Numbered from the stretch's first letter, positions 8,235 to 14,923 are shown. The stretch is 14,923 nucleotides of DNA from Cylindrotheca closterium (GCA_933822405.4 CAKOGP040001882.1:1-14923); one strand, 5' to 3'. Numbers and translations are program-made. The notes: generated by a model not told the origin, from the sequence alone.

Positions 8235-10455
8235 AGCACTGCAAAGAATGGATCGCATTCAAACAGGCAACGCCTTATTTGCAGCTTGGGATGATCAATA
8301 TCCAGGCGCTTGGAATCAACCTTGTTTGCGATTTGATGCCCTGTTCAATGACTATGCAGGCACATCAACATGCAACGATCGATTCATTCAGATTTTTACT
8401 TATCTCAACTCTGATAATGCCCAGCTGGCCCAATATCTCATATCCTCCTTCAACCTCTTCACGATTGAGGATAAAGCAGCTGAAGACGTCTGGTCAATGC
8501 GAGTTCTTGCAATGCAAATTTCATTGCAGAACCCTTTCTCGTTTTTTGGCATTGACGAATTCCAAAAAAATCAGAACAACAATCAATTTTTTGATGGGGA
8601 CAAGTCGGATCCTCGACTTTGTCTGGTAAATCCTTTGGTTGGCTTTTGGTTGATTTGTTCTGAATTGTTTGATTATCCATGGGCGACAACCTTTGACAAC
8701 GACTATTATAACGAGCCGCCGTCGTCAATCATCCGTGGCATCAAACAAAAACGTTCAGCACCTTTTCAGTCCTTTTTCCGACCAGAAAGTTCAGCCCATC
8801 ACACTCAACAAGCAATTCAGAAGATCAGTGATCCAATGAATGACAAATTGGACAATGTGGTAGGCCAGTCCCATCTGGACAAAGCGACTTTAGCGGATCA
8901 ACGGAAGCGCCATCGTAATCTGACCGACAATAGATATGATGCACTGGTGGATGATGATGAATCGATTGGGACAAATGCTGACGATGCGGAGGCTGCGGAC
9001 GACAACGCCACTACCATTGACGGCGATGCCTACCAACAACCAGATCAGGACGATGATGACGATGAAATACTAGTGACAGCGGTTTGTAACAACCCAAGGC
9101 GCCCACCACTTTCTTCAGATGACGATGACAATGAAGAGGATGAGGATGATGAGGATGTGGCGAGCAACGCTGGGGAGGTTCAGTCAGAGTATGTAGAAGC
9201 ACCGGGGAGGTCAGAAGACGACAACATGGCGGTTGACGGCTTGACAAGCCCTACTCAGGTCTCTCAGGATAGCTCTTCATTGATAAACACACCTCCACCT
9301 ACACGTCGCCTACCTCCACCGCCCACTCTTGCTGAGAAACTTAACAAATTAATTCAAGTTAACTTGGATGGGATGACATGCAGATGTCATATTTTCGAGA
9401 CCACATTTGCGACAAACTACTCGGGATCGGACTCCGGCACGGTTGCTGAGGCAATTTTATCTGCGGTGCTGACGTCAATGGAGGAAGCTTTGAACAACTC
9501 GTTTCACAAGTTGAAGATCCTTCCTATCTCCGACGACACTTATAAACAACAGAACCGGTGGATCCGGAACTCGGTGGAGTTACGCAACAAAATTTCGTCT
9601 TACCGGGCCCTGAGTCTCTACTGCGATATGGAATATGGGAATTCTCCTTATGCGGCAACCAACAGCAAGCCTGGCAAGAAGAAACTACGGACCTGAATGC
9701 GGGTGGGCTTTGCAAGGGACAAGTCGGAAGAGGCGGTCCAAGACTATCTTCACACTGGTCTACGTTCGCAGGGTCGTGGTGCAGGATGTTACCCTTTGTC
9801 GCTTCAATATGGTGACATTGTTAAAGTGGGTTGCTTTGCCTTCATTCCGCCGGAGGTTAACTTTGAAGCCTACGCAAAATAAATCATGCGTCACTTTGAC
9901 TTTGCTATCCCTATTGGAATCAAGATGGATTGGGTTCCTACTCCTTACACAGGACGTGCTAAATTCAACGAACGTTCCCCCGGTGTAACAAGTCCCCATG
10001 GGTACGCCCCCAAGATTCATCCCAAAAGAGTGGATCGAGAATTAAGAAGCCTTCTTCATCCATCCACAGCAAAGTCAGACTTCCCCTTTGCTGCTCCGGC
10101 TACATTTATTAGTGATTAGAAGTCTGCTCAACAGGGACTGATTAGTGTGAAGGCCTACGGTCCGGTCAAGGACGCTAACCTCACCCTTATTAGCAAACTA
10201 CGTGACTACTATATTGTGACAGAGGTCCTGTATTCGGCCATGGACCTTCCTGGGATGTTCAAGTTCACTACTACCACTATGTTTGGCGCATGCACCTTGT
10301 TCAAGCTTCTCTTGTCAATCAACGCAACCCAACAAAGCTTCGCATGCTCACCAATCAACAACTGCGACTGTTGACTCGGATGATGACTCTTCTGACAATG
10401 ATTCCAATGTAGCCTCTGCCTCTAAAGACGGCCAATTCACGGAAGTTCAGTCTAA
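8235..10455 (+). pseudogene. LINE ORF1, central segment
   Basis: A long frame containing the ATG at 8248 is open for 482 codons to a TGA at 9694, then continues in the same frame past TGA 9694, TAA 9880 and TAG 10117 to TGA 10372. Around 10300-10374 it shifts by one, to a frame reading TVDSDDDSSDNDSNVASASK up to the DNA-transposon junction. Order of features: a Trp/Phe-rich globular block (WDDQYPGAWNQ; FSFFGIDEFQ; LCLVNPLVGFWL) at 8290-8700, a basic/polar stretch, an Asp/Glu-rich tract at about 8950-9190, a Pro-rich hinge (PPPTRRLPPPP, about 9292), then a second globular block with VKVGCFAFIPPEVNF (9826-9867) and LRDYYIVTEVLYSAMDLPGM (about 10198). I do not recognise a family for either block. 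It is assigned to LINE ORF1 because it runs in frame into the segments on both sides once the insertions are removed. An independent host gene is less likely, since it is colinear with ORF2. Confidence 0.65.
10453..10455. repeat. TAA duplication, left copy
   Basis: The bases taa precede the left inverted repeat and are repeated after the right one (11744-11746). A 3-bp TWA duplication is the usual footprint of PIF/Harbinger transposases. Confidence 0.8.
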
Positions 10456-10475
10456 GGCGGGAAGTTATCGAACCA
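10456..10475 (+). repeat. Left terminal inverted repeat
   Basis: These 20 bp match the right end perfectly in inverted orientation. The next base is the first mismatch (c at 10476 against t at 11723, read as a on the complement). Confidence 0.92.
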
Positions 10476-10481
10476 CGTTTC

Positions 10482-10536
10482 GCGTGCAGCGTGCAGCGTG
10501 CAGTGCATTTCATTTTTTTTGCTGCACCCTGCACGC
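10482..10536. repeat. Subterminal GCGTGCA repeats and hairpin
   Basis: Just inside the left end, gcgtgca occurs three times in a row (10482-10502). An oppositely oriented tgctgcaccctgcacgc follows at 10520-10536. The outer gcgtgcag (10482-10489) and ctgcacgc (10529-10536) are perfect complements, so a hairpin can form. Related words (accgtgcatg near 11613 and cacgctgcatgc near 11704) lie inside the right end. Repeated subterminal words are commonly transposase-binding sites; that role is an inference here. Confidence 0.65.
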
Positions 10537-10640
10537 GTGTTTAAAGTCGATAGCACAAAACCGGAAAAATCGTGCATGCATTCACCTCAAAAAAAGGGCA
10601 GTCGTATTGGTCGTACATCAATTACTTTTGTACTATAATT

Positions 10641-11484
10641 TTATTTTGGCATAGTAAGTACCGGTACAGTTATGTTGAATTGCATGGCATCATAACCAAC
10701 GACGAATTCTGATAGCTGAGCGTCGTACCTGCCGCTCATCATGTCACCCGATCCCTCAAGCTCAGACTCATCAATGTCATGGGATTCATCAAGCTCCTCA
10801 AGTCCCTCCTCAAGCTCAAAATCATCCATATCATCGGAGTCTTCAAAAAGCTCCTCAAGCTCCTCAGATGATTCCTCAAGCTCTTCAAGTGACGAAATGG
10901 ATATCTCTGCCTGCTCCCAGGATTCTTTACTCAATATTCCTGACGAATTGCTGTTCGAAGCCTACCTGAGGAGGGCAAGCAAGATCAACTACACAGTCTT
11001 CGAATTCGGCTGCTAGTAAATTCTCTTCTTGAATTTTAGCTCCCTCAGTACTTCTTGGTGTTGTAGTTGTAGTTGGTGTTGATGTTGGTGTTGCTACTTG
11101 TCGAACTCCCACATCGTGTGTTGCCAGAACGTCGCTTCCGCCGCATTCCTTGGAACAGTACCAGTGACCGTCTTCCTTGCTAATTGACATCAACATATTT
11201 TCCTGTACACACAAATTGTGGACTCCGCATTTACATTGAATGCAAGCATGATTCGGATGGAGAGAATCATGTTTGCAGTTTCGGATGCTGCAAAAGCCAT
11301 TCGAATGTGATACTGCAACTTTGGCCCAAACTCTTCTACCGACTAATTTGGCGGCAGTATTTTGGCCACTGGGTGGCAATCCTTTGGCTCTACTTTTTTG
11401 TTTGTTCAAACCAATGTTGTGATGAAGGTTATCATCTTCCTCGCTATCAGAGTCTAGTGCAAAAATTGACACGGCATTAGTCAT
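10641..11484 (-). CDS. PHD-like zinc-finger protein with acidic tail, in TIR element
   Basis: Exon 1 runs from an ATG at 11484 down to 10966 (173 codons). A 55-nt GT-AG intron (10965-10911) joins it in phase 0 to exon 2 (10910-10641), giving about 262 residues. The N-terminus has an acidic patch (DSDSEEDDN, residues 11-19), then a basic stretch. The finger has Cys65, Cys70, Cys81, Cys84, His89, Cys92, Cys110 and Cys114, with GHWYC before the last pair. The C4-H-C3 order and the W[YF]C near the end are those of PHD fingers, which bind histone tails or partners. The C-x4-C and C-x3-C spacings are looser than usual. A Thr/Pro linker follows (PTSTPTTTTTPRS). Exon 2 is strongly acidic (SSLEELEESSEELEELFEDS) and ends MPK. 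Without splicing, exon 1 reads on to a TAA at 10927 (185 residues). The frame is intact although the surrounding LINE is not. Function unknown: it could be an accessory protein of an absent autonomous element or a captured host gene. Confidence 0.7.
10911..10965 (-). other. Putative 55-nt intron
   Basis: On the minus strand the junctions read cctcctcag|gtaggcttcg and cctgggagcag|gcagagatat. The length is 55 nt (3n+1), so splicing is exactly what brings the acidic second frame into register with the zinc-finger frame. No clear branch point is visible and 55 nt is short. A one-base frameshift is the alternative. Confidence 0.5.
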
Positions 11485-11723
11485 GGTAAACTAGTGAAAA
11501 GAGCAGAAGATCAAGTGCTATGAAGTCTTTTCGTATTTTGATGTGAATTGTGAGTTGAGGTCTTCGAAACCATTATTGAGAATTGGCCAATCAAAATCGT
11601 TCGATTTCAAAATGCACCGTGCATGGACAATCGTCCAGCATGAGCCAAAATGGATGCAGCTCAAGGGGGGTACCCGGAAGTAACTGTCCAGCGTGGAAAA
11701 ATTCACGCTGCATGCATCATTTT

Positions 11724-11743
11724 TGGTTCGATAACTTCCCGCC
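11724..11743 (-). repeat. Right terminal inverted repeat
   Basis: This is tggttcgataacttcccgcc, the exact complement of 10456-10475, followed by taa at 11744-11746. Confidence 0.92.
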
Positions 11744-11746
11744 TAA
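11744..11746. repeat. TAA duplication, right copy
   Basis: This matches 10453-10455. It is followed by gaaggcggcg, where the ORF1 Lys-rich codons resume. Confidence 0.8.
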
Positions 11747-12949
11747 GAAGGCGGCGACAAAGGTGAAAAAGAAGGCAAAGAAGAAGAAGCAGCCGATCAC
11801 TGACAATGAGAATCCGTTCCTTAATGATCTCTCCCCAGCCCAACAAAAAATGGCTGAGGCTGCTGACCGTAAGCTGAAGAATGATCAGGAGCGTCACAAG
11901 TCCGGTCCGTTGTTCTTGATGGTTCTACCAGGCAAGATGGAGGGCACCTACATCCTAGTGTGTCGCAAGAAGTTTGGACAATTGGCTCATAACGTCTTGA
12001 AGGGCTTGGTCCCCTTTCTTACTCATCACCTGTATGAGCCAACTCTGACAAAAACCGAACAAGCCCTTCGTAAATGGGTTCGCAATCAGAGATCCATATA
12101 GCTTGGCGTAAGAACCTCAAATGGTGCACAAACACCCTTCGTGCAGTGGAGGCTACCGCATCGCCAGACGCGGTGGAAGAAGCACTAGAGTTTCTGGATG
12201 ATGTTATGGAAGATGCAATGGATGTCTATGACGGCCAGCTCTCGATTGATTTGGACATGGCTAACAACAAAGACATTGATGATGGGAAGACCGTGACGGG
12301 AATGATGGACAAGATGCAGGAATGATAGCAACAACTGGAAGATGCCTTCAATGAGATTGAGATTCAGGACAATGCACTTGAGGCTCAGGAGCGCGCCTTG
12401 GCACACCAACGTGCGGACAATGCGGCACTGCAGGCACAGCTTGCTGCTCTTCAGAGCCAGGTCAGCCATCCACCTACCATGATGGTTCATCCACCTCCCA
12501 CTCCACCTCACAACAATCGCATGTCCCCTGACCATCAAGCATTGACTCCACCGGTCAGACCTAACAACAGAACCTTAGGCAAGTCATCTACTGGGAAGAG
12601 CTCTATTGTTCCCAATACAGTGACAAAACCAAAGAAGGCCATCAAGCAGGGCAAACCTAAACAACCAGCCAAAAAGGCCCGTACAAGTGCAGGTGTCCAA
12701 TTTCAGGAAACATCTCCTGCTCAAACCTTGGCGGCCCCGGCTGTTCAAGTAGACATGTCTCACATGGAAGGGGACAACACCACTGCTGCGTCTCAAGATG
12801 AGAGCCAAACCTCATCTCTTACTGCGTCTACCCCGCGAGGTGGAGGGCCTCCATTCTTCTCTCCTCCTCCTGGGAAGGCTCCGAGTGATGGCGCCAGTAA
12901 ATCTTCTCCGTCCGCCCGTGAAGCTCCCCGCTCCGCAGAGGGGACATGA
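11747..12949 (+). pseudogene. LINE ORF1, C-terminal segment (basic patch, conserved block, coiled coil)
   Basis: The frame resumes as KKAATKVKKKAKKKKQP, a strongly basic stretch suited to nucleic-acid binding or nuclear import. Next is a compact block, SGPLFLMVLPGKMEGTYILV (about 11898) and QLAHNVLKGLVPFLTHHLYE. Between about 12060 and 12101 the frame shifts and continues as SEIHIAWRKNLKWCTNTLR. TGA and TAG lie back to back at 12323-12328. After them comes a heptad-rich segment, QQLEDAFNEIEIQDNALEAQ then RADNAALQAQLAALQSQ (12329-12460), a likely coiled coil. The end is Pro/Ser/Lys-rich and stops at TGA 12947-12949. Coiled coil plus basic regions is the usual make-up of LINE ORF1 proteins, which trimerise and coat the RNA. 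I do not recognise the middle block. The stop overlaps the ORF2 start. Confidence 0.7.
12946..12949 (+). promoter_or_regulatory. ATGA stop-start overlap between ORF1 and ORF2
   Basis: ORF1 ends ...ggg aca TGA (12947-12949) and ORF2 opens with ATG at 12946-12948 in another frame. Such overlaps allow ribosomes that finish ORF1 to restart on ORF2, a mechanism shown for some LINEs and other retroelements. Here it is inferred from the overlap and from the ORF2 frame staying open through the insertion junction. Confidence 0.6.
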
Positions 12950-12971
12950 GAGGCCCACGATCGTCTGCAGC

Positions 12972-12987
12972 TAGGTCACGGCGTGCA
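12972..12987. repeat. 16-bp target-site duplication, left copy
   Basis: taggtcacggcgtgca is identical to 14235-14250. Flanking bases differ on both sides (c against a before, a against g after), so the duplication is at most 16 bp. The first t could belong to the ATT tail. Confidence 0.92.
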
Positions 12988-13126
12988 ATATTCCAAAAAA
13001 AGCAAAAAGTAAAAACAACACGCACATCCGGGTTCTAAGACACCCCTTCTAGTACTTCTCCTACACGGAGCAGCCGTAGCGACGCTGGAAAAGAGGTTGT
13101 TTTCAACTGGAAAACCAAGGGTCGAG

Positions 13127-13834
13127 ATGAGCAAAAGAAAGACAGGCAAGGTCCCCAGAGCACAAACAGTATCCGAAATTGATTCATATTATGCTCCTGT
13201 AAGCCTTGTCCAAAAAGAACGGGGAAAAGTGGCCAAAATCTGCCCATTTGATGCCTCTGCCTTTTTGGGCCTGTTGGACGGCGATGACAGCGACGAAATC
13301 ACTGATGACGAGGAGGATAACATCAAGATTCACGGTCAGAAAGCAAACTGGGATATCTATTATTTCAGAAGTCATTTTGTCCAAAAAGAACAAGCAAAAA
13401 TGGTCCAATCTTGCCCATTCTTCGCACCCTTTTTGGGCATTCCTGATGATTCTGGCGGTGCCATCAAATCAGTTTCCGATGATGAGGAAGACAAGGCCAT
13501 CCGAAAGGTCTCCAGCGCCCGAGCACCATTTCCAATGGACCTCCAAGATGCTGTTGAGGATAAACCTTTCCAGTATTATGCTGACAAATTTGAAAGGTCC
13601 CCCAAACACACCTATTGCGACAATCCAACCCTTGGCGACCTACTATTGCAAGGAAAGTGCTATCTCTTCCATCAGTCTTCTGTCGGTTGGCAGATGCCTC
13701 AATTTGATTTCCCTTTATGGATGTTCAAATGTTGGCATCATTCCCACGGACAAGTAGGCACAACACCACTGATCTTCAGCCTCACCATGCCAAGATACAA
13801 ACTACTGGCTCTGACCCTCTTTGCTTCTCCTTAG
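13127..13834 (+). CDS. Hypothetical protein with internal 57-residue duplication
   Basis: This is an uninterrupted ORF of 235 residues from the ATG at 13127 (MSKRKTGKVPRAQTVSEIDS) to a TAG at 13832-13834. Upstream codons in frame back to 13097 lack an ATG, so 13127 is the better start. Residues from about 21 to 77 and from about 78 onward are two copies of one unit: YYAPVSLVQKERGKVAKICP against YYFRSHFVQKEQAKMVQSCP, each followed by F..FLG and a Asp/Glu run (DDEED in both). The offset is exactly 171 bp, fixed by the shared ttgtccaaaaagaa at 13206 and 13377. The C-terminal third is different: Phe/Trp/Cys/His-rich (PLWMFKCWHHSHGQVG). There is no signal peptide, membrane segment or known enzymatic motif. 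I do not recognise the family. The intact frame in a retroposon could reflect recent insertion, and the protein need not be expressed. Confidence 0.5.
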   Translation: MSKRKTGKVPRAQTVSEIDSYYAPVSLVQKERGKVAKICPFDASAFLGLLDGDDSDEITDDEEDNIKIHGQKANWDIYYFRSHFVQKEQAKMVQSCPFFAPFLGIPDDSGGAIKSVSDDEEDKAIRKVSSARAPFPMDLQDAVEDKPFQYYADKFERSPKHTYCDNPTLGDLLLQGKCYLFHQSSVGWQMPQFDFPLWMFKCWHHSHGQVGTTPLIFSLTMPRYKLLALTLFASP

Positions 13835-14234
13835 ACCACAACCAGCCGCCTTTTTTATGCTTGTACCAACCTCAATGTTCTGGGACACTGTGCCCATGGG
13901 ACGCTCTCCATTCATTTGGATCGATATATTCAGGGTAGAAGGGAGCAAGAACACAAGGTTAAATCAAGCTTCAATACAGGCAAGCACAACAAAAGAAAAA
14001 ACACAGAAAACAAAATAAAAATATGCCGCCTCAAGTGGCAAGATTGTCTCTCTACATGTGCAAGGGTGCAATGTAATATGCGATAGAGCAACTTCCTTGG
14101 AATTGGATGCCTCAAACTGGTTCAACAGTACTGGACTCACCTCCGTATGGTAAATGGCCATGACAGCCGTTAACGGCAATCTAGAAACTTGAGATAGTTT
14201 TGACACGATTAATGCATCAGATTTATTATTATTA
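13835..14234 (+). other. 3' untranslated part of the retroposon insertion
   Basis: I see no gene here. There are A-rich stretches at about 13988-14022, then unremarkable sequence up to the ATT tail. The minus-strand open frame 13964-14242 crosses the insertion boundary and has no family signal. ggttcaacag at 14119 loosely resembles a tRNA-type B box but has no matching A box that I can find. Confidence 0.5.
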
Positions 14235-14250
14235 TAGGTCACGGCGTGCA
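14235..14250. repeat. 16-bp target-site duplication, right copy
   Basis: This is an exact copy of 12972-12987, after which LINE ORF2 resumes in its original frame. Confidence 0.92.
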
Positions 14251-14923
14251 GGCAGAAGATCCCGTATTAGTGGCCCGTCAAGTGGAGTCTCTCATGCTTC
14301 ACTTGATGAATATTTACGTTCTCTTCCAGCAGGAGATTGGTCTGGCAATGATCACCGTCGTCATTCTTCACTGGCTACTCGAGTCTGTTTCCAGAATGTC
14401 AACGGATCACCAGAAAATGGCAATGACCCCAAGCAGCAACAGATCAACTCCTGGCTGAAGGAAGAACGAGTGGGAATTGCTTTGTTGGCAGAAGCCAAGA
14501 CGTTCTGGCCTTCTATCAACGAAGGTCATGGTTGGAGTGACAGACTCCGCCAAGCTACGATGAAGTCCGAGCAGAAAGGGTTTTACTTGTCGATAGCTTA
14601 CAATCGGCATCAGGACAGATCTGCTGCCACCTCAGCGGTACAATGGGGCGGGTGCATTGCAACTGTTTTGAACCAAGTGGCGCACAGGGCTAAGGAAGCT
14701 GGCAGAGACCCCACAAGTTTAGGACGATGGGCCTATGTTTGTCTCCAGGGAAGGAAGTTGAAAGCCCACGGGGGTAATGTCCAGGACTCTTTGCTCGGCT
14801 GCCTCCAACCCCCGCTTCTTCCATGAACCTGTGTCTTTATTCATCGACGGTGTTAAGTCTTCCAAACTGGATCAGGCTCACATCATGGAGCTGGTCTCTC
14901 TTCCTGCCCTTCGAGCATATTGG
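14251..14923 (+). pseudogene. LINE ORF2, APE-type endonuclease domain (partial)
   Basis: This continues ORF2 after the retroposon. The segment TRVCFQNVNG (catalytic-type Asn in QNVNG at 14392-14406), then EERVGIALLAEAKTFWP with the metal-binding Glu codon at 14491-14493, is the start of an exonuclease-endonuclease-phosphatase (APE1-like) fold. In LINEs this domain nicks the target DNA. LGRWAYVCLQGRK (about 14721) resembles the strand preceding the SAYxP motif. The frame ends at TGA 14824-14826. In another frame TLCSAASNPRFFHEP, then LFIDGVKSSKLDQAHIMELV, runs to the window end, so a frameshift near 14780-14790 is likely, with SAASNP standing where SAYRP is expected. The later Asp, Asn and His active-site residues, and the reverse transcriptase, lie beyond the window. 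The ORF in this copy is therefore broken. Confidence 0.75.

Larger units (their letters stand above)
10456..11743 (-). mobile_element. TIR DNA transposon, PIF/Harbinger-like, carrying a zinc-finger gene
   Basis: This is a 1,288-bp element with perfect 20-bp inverted ends, ggcgggaagttatcgaacca at 10456-10475 and its complement at 11724-11743, flanked by taa on both sides. Excision with one taa joins ...gtt cag tct aag | aag gcg gcg aca... in frame, so the boundaries are exact. It contains no transposase (no DDE-type domain, no Myb-like domain). The only gene is on the minus strand (11484 to 10641) and fills most of the element, leaving about 260 and 185 bp of subterminal sequence. The superfamily call rests on the TAA duplication and GG-starting ends only. 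A different superfamily with 3-bp duplications cannot be excluded. The perfect ends suggest that it is younger than the LINE. Confidence 0.9.
12946..12987 (+). pseudogene. LINE ORF2, first 14 codons (cut by insertion)
   Basis: It reads MRGPRSSAARSRRA and stops at the insertion point. The 16 bp 12972-12987 are the left copy of the duplicated target. The same frame resumes at 14251 as GRRSRISGPSSGVSHASLD. The very basic N-terminus before an endonuclease is common in LINE ORF2 proteins. Confidence 0.65.
12988..14234 (+). mobile_element. TPRT-type retroposon insertion carrying one ORF
   Basis: This 1,247-bp insertion lies between 16-bp direct duplications and ends in a short ATT repeat (about 14221-14234, atttattattatta). 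A long duplication plus a simple-repeat tail on one side is the signature of target-primed reverse transcription, as for LINEs, SINEs and retrocopies. The tail puts the 3' end on the right, so the element is in plus orientation. The left part (12988-13020) is A-rich and no RNA polymerase III box is evident. The central part holds one open ORF (13127-13834), then about 400 bp of 3' sequence without a gene. It has no endonuclease or reverse transcriptase. It is either a non-autonomous retroposon or a retrocopied host transcript. The ATT rather than poly-A tail argues for a tail-specific LINE as its driver. The insertion cuts LINE ORF2 after codon 14. Confidence 0.85.
1826..14923 (+). mobile_element. 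Old LINE (non-LTR retrotransposon), 3' end outside window, with three nested insertions
   Basis: The backbone of the window is one plus-strand non-LTR retrotransposon. Its own sequence is 1826-2152, 8235-10455, 11747-12987 and 14251-14923. The other blocks are later insertions with duplications of aatca, taa and a 16-mer. Taking each insertion out with one duplication copy rejoins codons in the same frame at all three junctions. ORF1 (about 1,250 codons) ends at 12949 and ORF2 begins at 12946. ORF2 starts with an endonuclease of the exonuclease-endonuclease-phosphatase fold (QNVNG at 14392-14406, Glu at 14491-14493), which is what marks this as a LINE rather than a host gene. The copy is inactive: ORF1 carries stops at 1938, 2046, 9694, 9880, 10117, 12323 and 12326 and frameshifts near 1910, 10300-10374 and 12060-12100. 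The ORF2 frame breaks near 14785. The left edge at 1826 is only the first plausible codon, not a demonstrated element end. Confidence 0.8.

Noticed and set aside
9011..9247. Minus-strand His/Pro/Arg-rich ORF
   Set aside because: Shadow of the Asp/Glu-rich tract of LINE ORF1 on the opposite strand.
10741..11016. Serine-rich plus-strand ORF (SSSSSPSSSSKSS-like)
   Set aside because: It is the antisense of the acidic Glu/Asp/Leu tail of the minus-strand zinc-finger gene. ctcaagctc repeats read as Ser on one strand and Glu/Leu on the other. The minus reading joins to a real domain and ends cleanly.
14110..14135. RNA polymerase III B-box-like ggttcaac in the retroposon
   Set aside because: Only a partial match, far from the 5' end and without an A box at the right distance, so a SINE head is not supported.
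1..14923. CRISPR arrays, bacterial operons, rRNA or tRNA genes
   Set aside because: No regularly spaced repeats, no ribosome-binding-site/ORF packing, and no conserved rRNA or tRNA sequence recognised on either strand.

Overview
The window looks like nuclear DNA of a eukaryote, most likely a diatom or related stramenopile. There is no operon logic, no Shine-Dalgarno spacing and no rRNA or tRNA that I can see. Almost everything recognisable is decayed transposable-element sequence. The lineage guess rests on Copia-type polyprotein fragments resembling diatom Copia (CoDi-like) elements as I remember them. No search was run.

Layout. Bases 1-1825 are flanking DNA with no convincing intact gene. 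They hold one small frameshifted minus-strand coding remnant (about 510-913) and an exact 23-bp direct repeat (508-530 and 1075-1097). From about 1826 to the window end the backbone is one old, plus-strand non-LTR retrotransposon (LINE): a very long ORF1, then ORF2, whose APE-type endonuclease begins in the window. Three other elements have been inserted into it, each with its own target-site duplication (TSD).

(1) 2153-8229 is an LTR retrotransposon with 266/268-bp LTRs (about 95% identical), TGACAGAAT...ATTCTGTCA ends and a 5-bp TSD (aatca). Inside are the start of a Copia-like gag, a damaged protease-region segment, an expanded repeat-rich linker and the last part of RNase H. Nearly all of the integrase core and the reverse transcriptase are missing.

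(2) 10456-11743 is a 1,288-bp DNA element with perfect 20-bp terminal inverted repeats and a TAA duplication, as in PIF/Harbinger. It carries no transposase. It holds one minus-strand gene for a PHD-like zinc-finger protein with an acidic tail, apparently split by a 55-nt GT-AG intron.

(3) 12988-14234 is a 1,247-bp insertion between 16-bp duplications, ending in ATT repeats, so probably made by target-primed reverse transcription. It carries an uninterrupted 235-codon ORF with an internal 57-residue duplication and no recognised family.

Removing each insertion together with one TSD copy restores local codon continuity of the LINE at all three junctions. This shows that ORF1 runs from about 1826 to 12949, and that ORF2 starts at 12946, overlapping the ORF1 stop in an ATGA. 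The LINE itself is dead, with several in-frame stops and frameshifts. The two smaller insertions keep open frames and perfect duplications. They, and the repeat-expanded LTR element, are the parts most likely to be undescribed.
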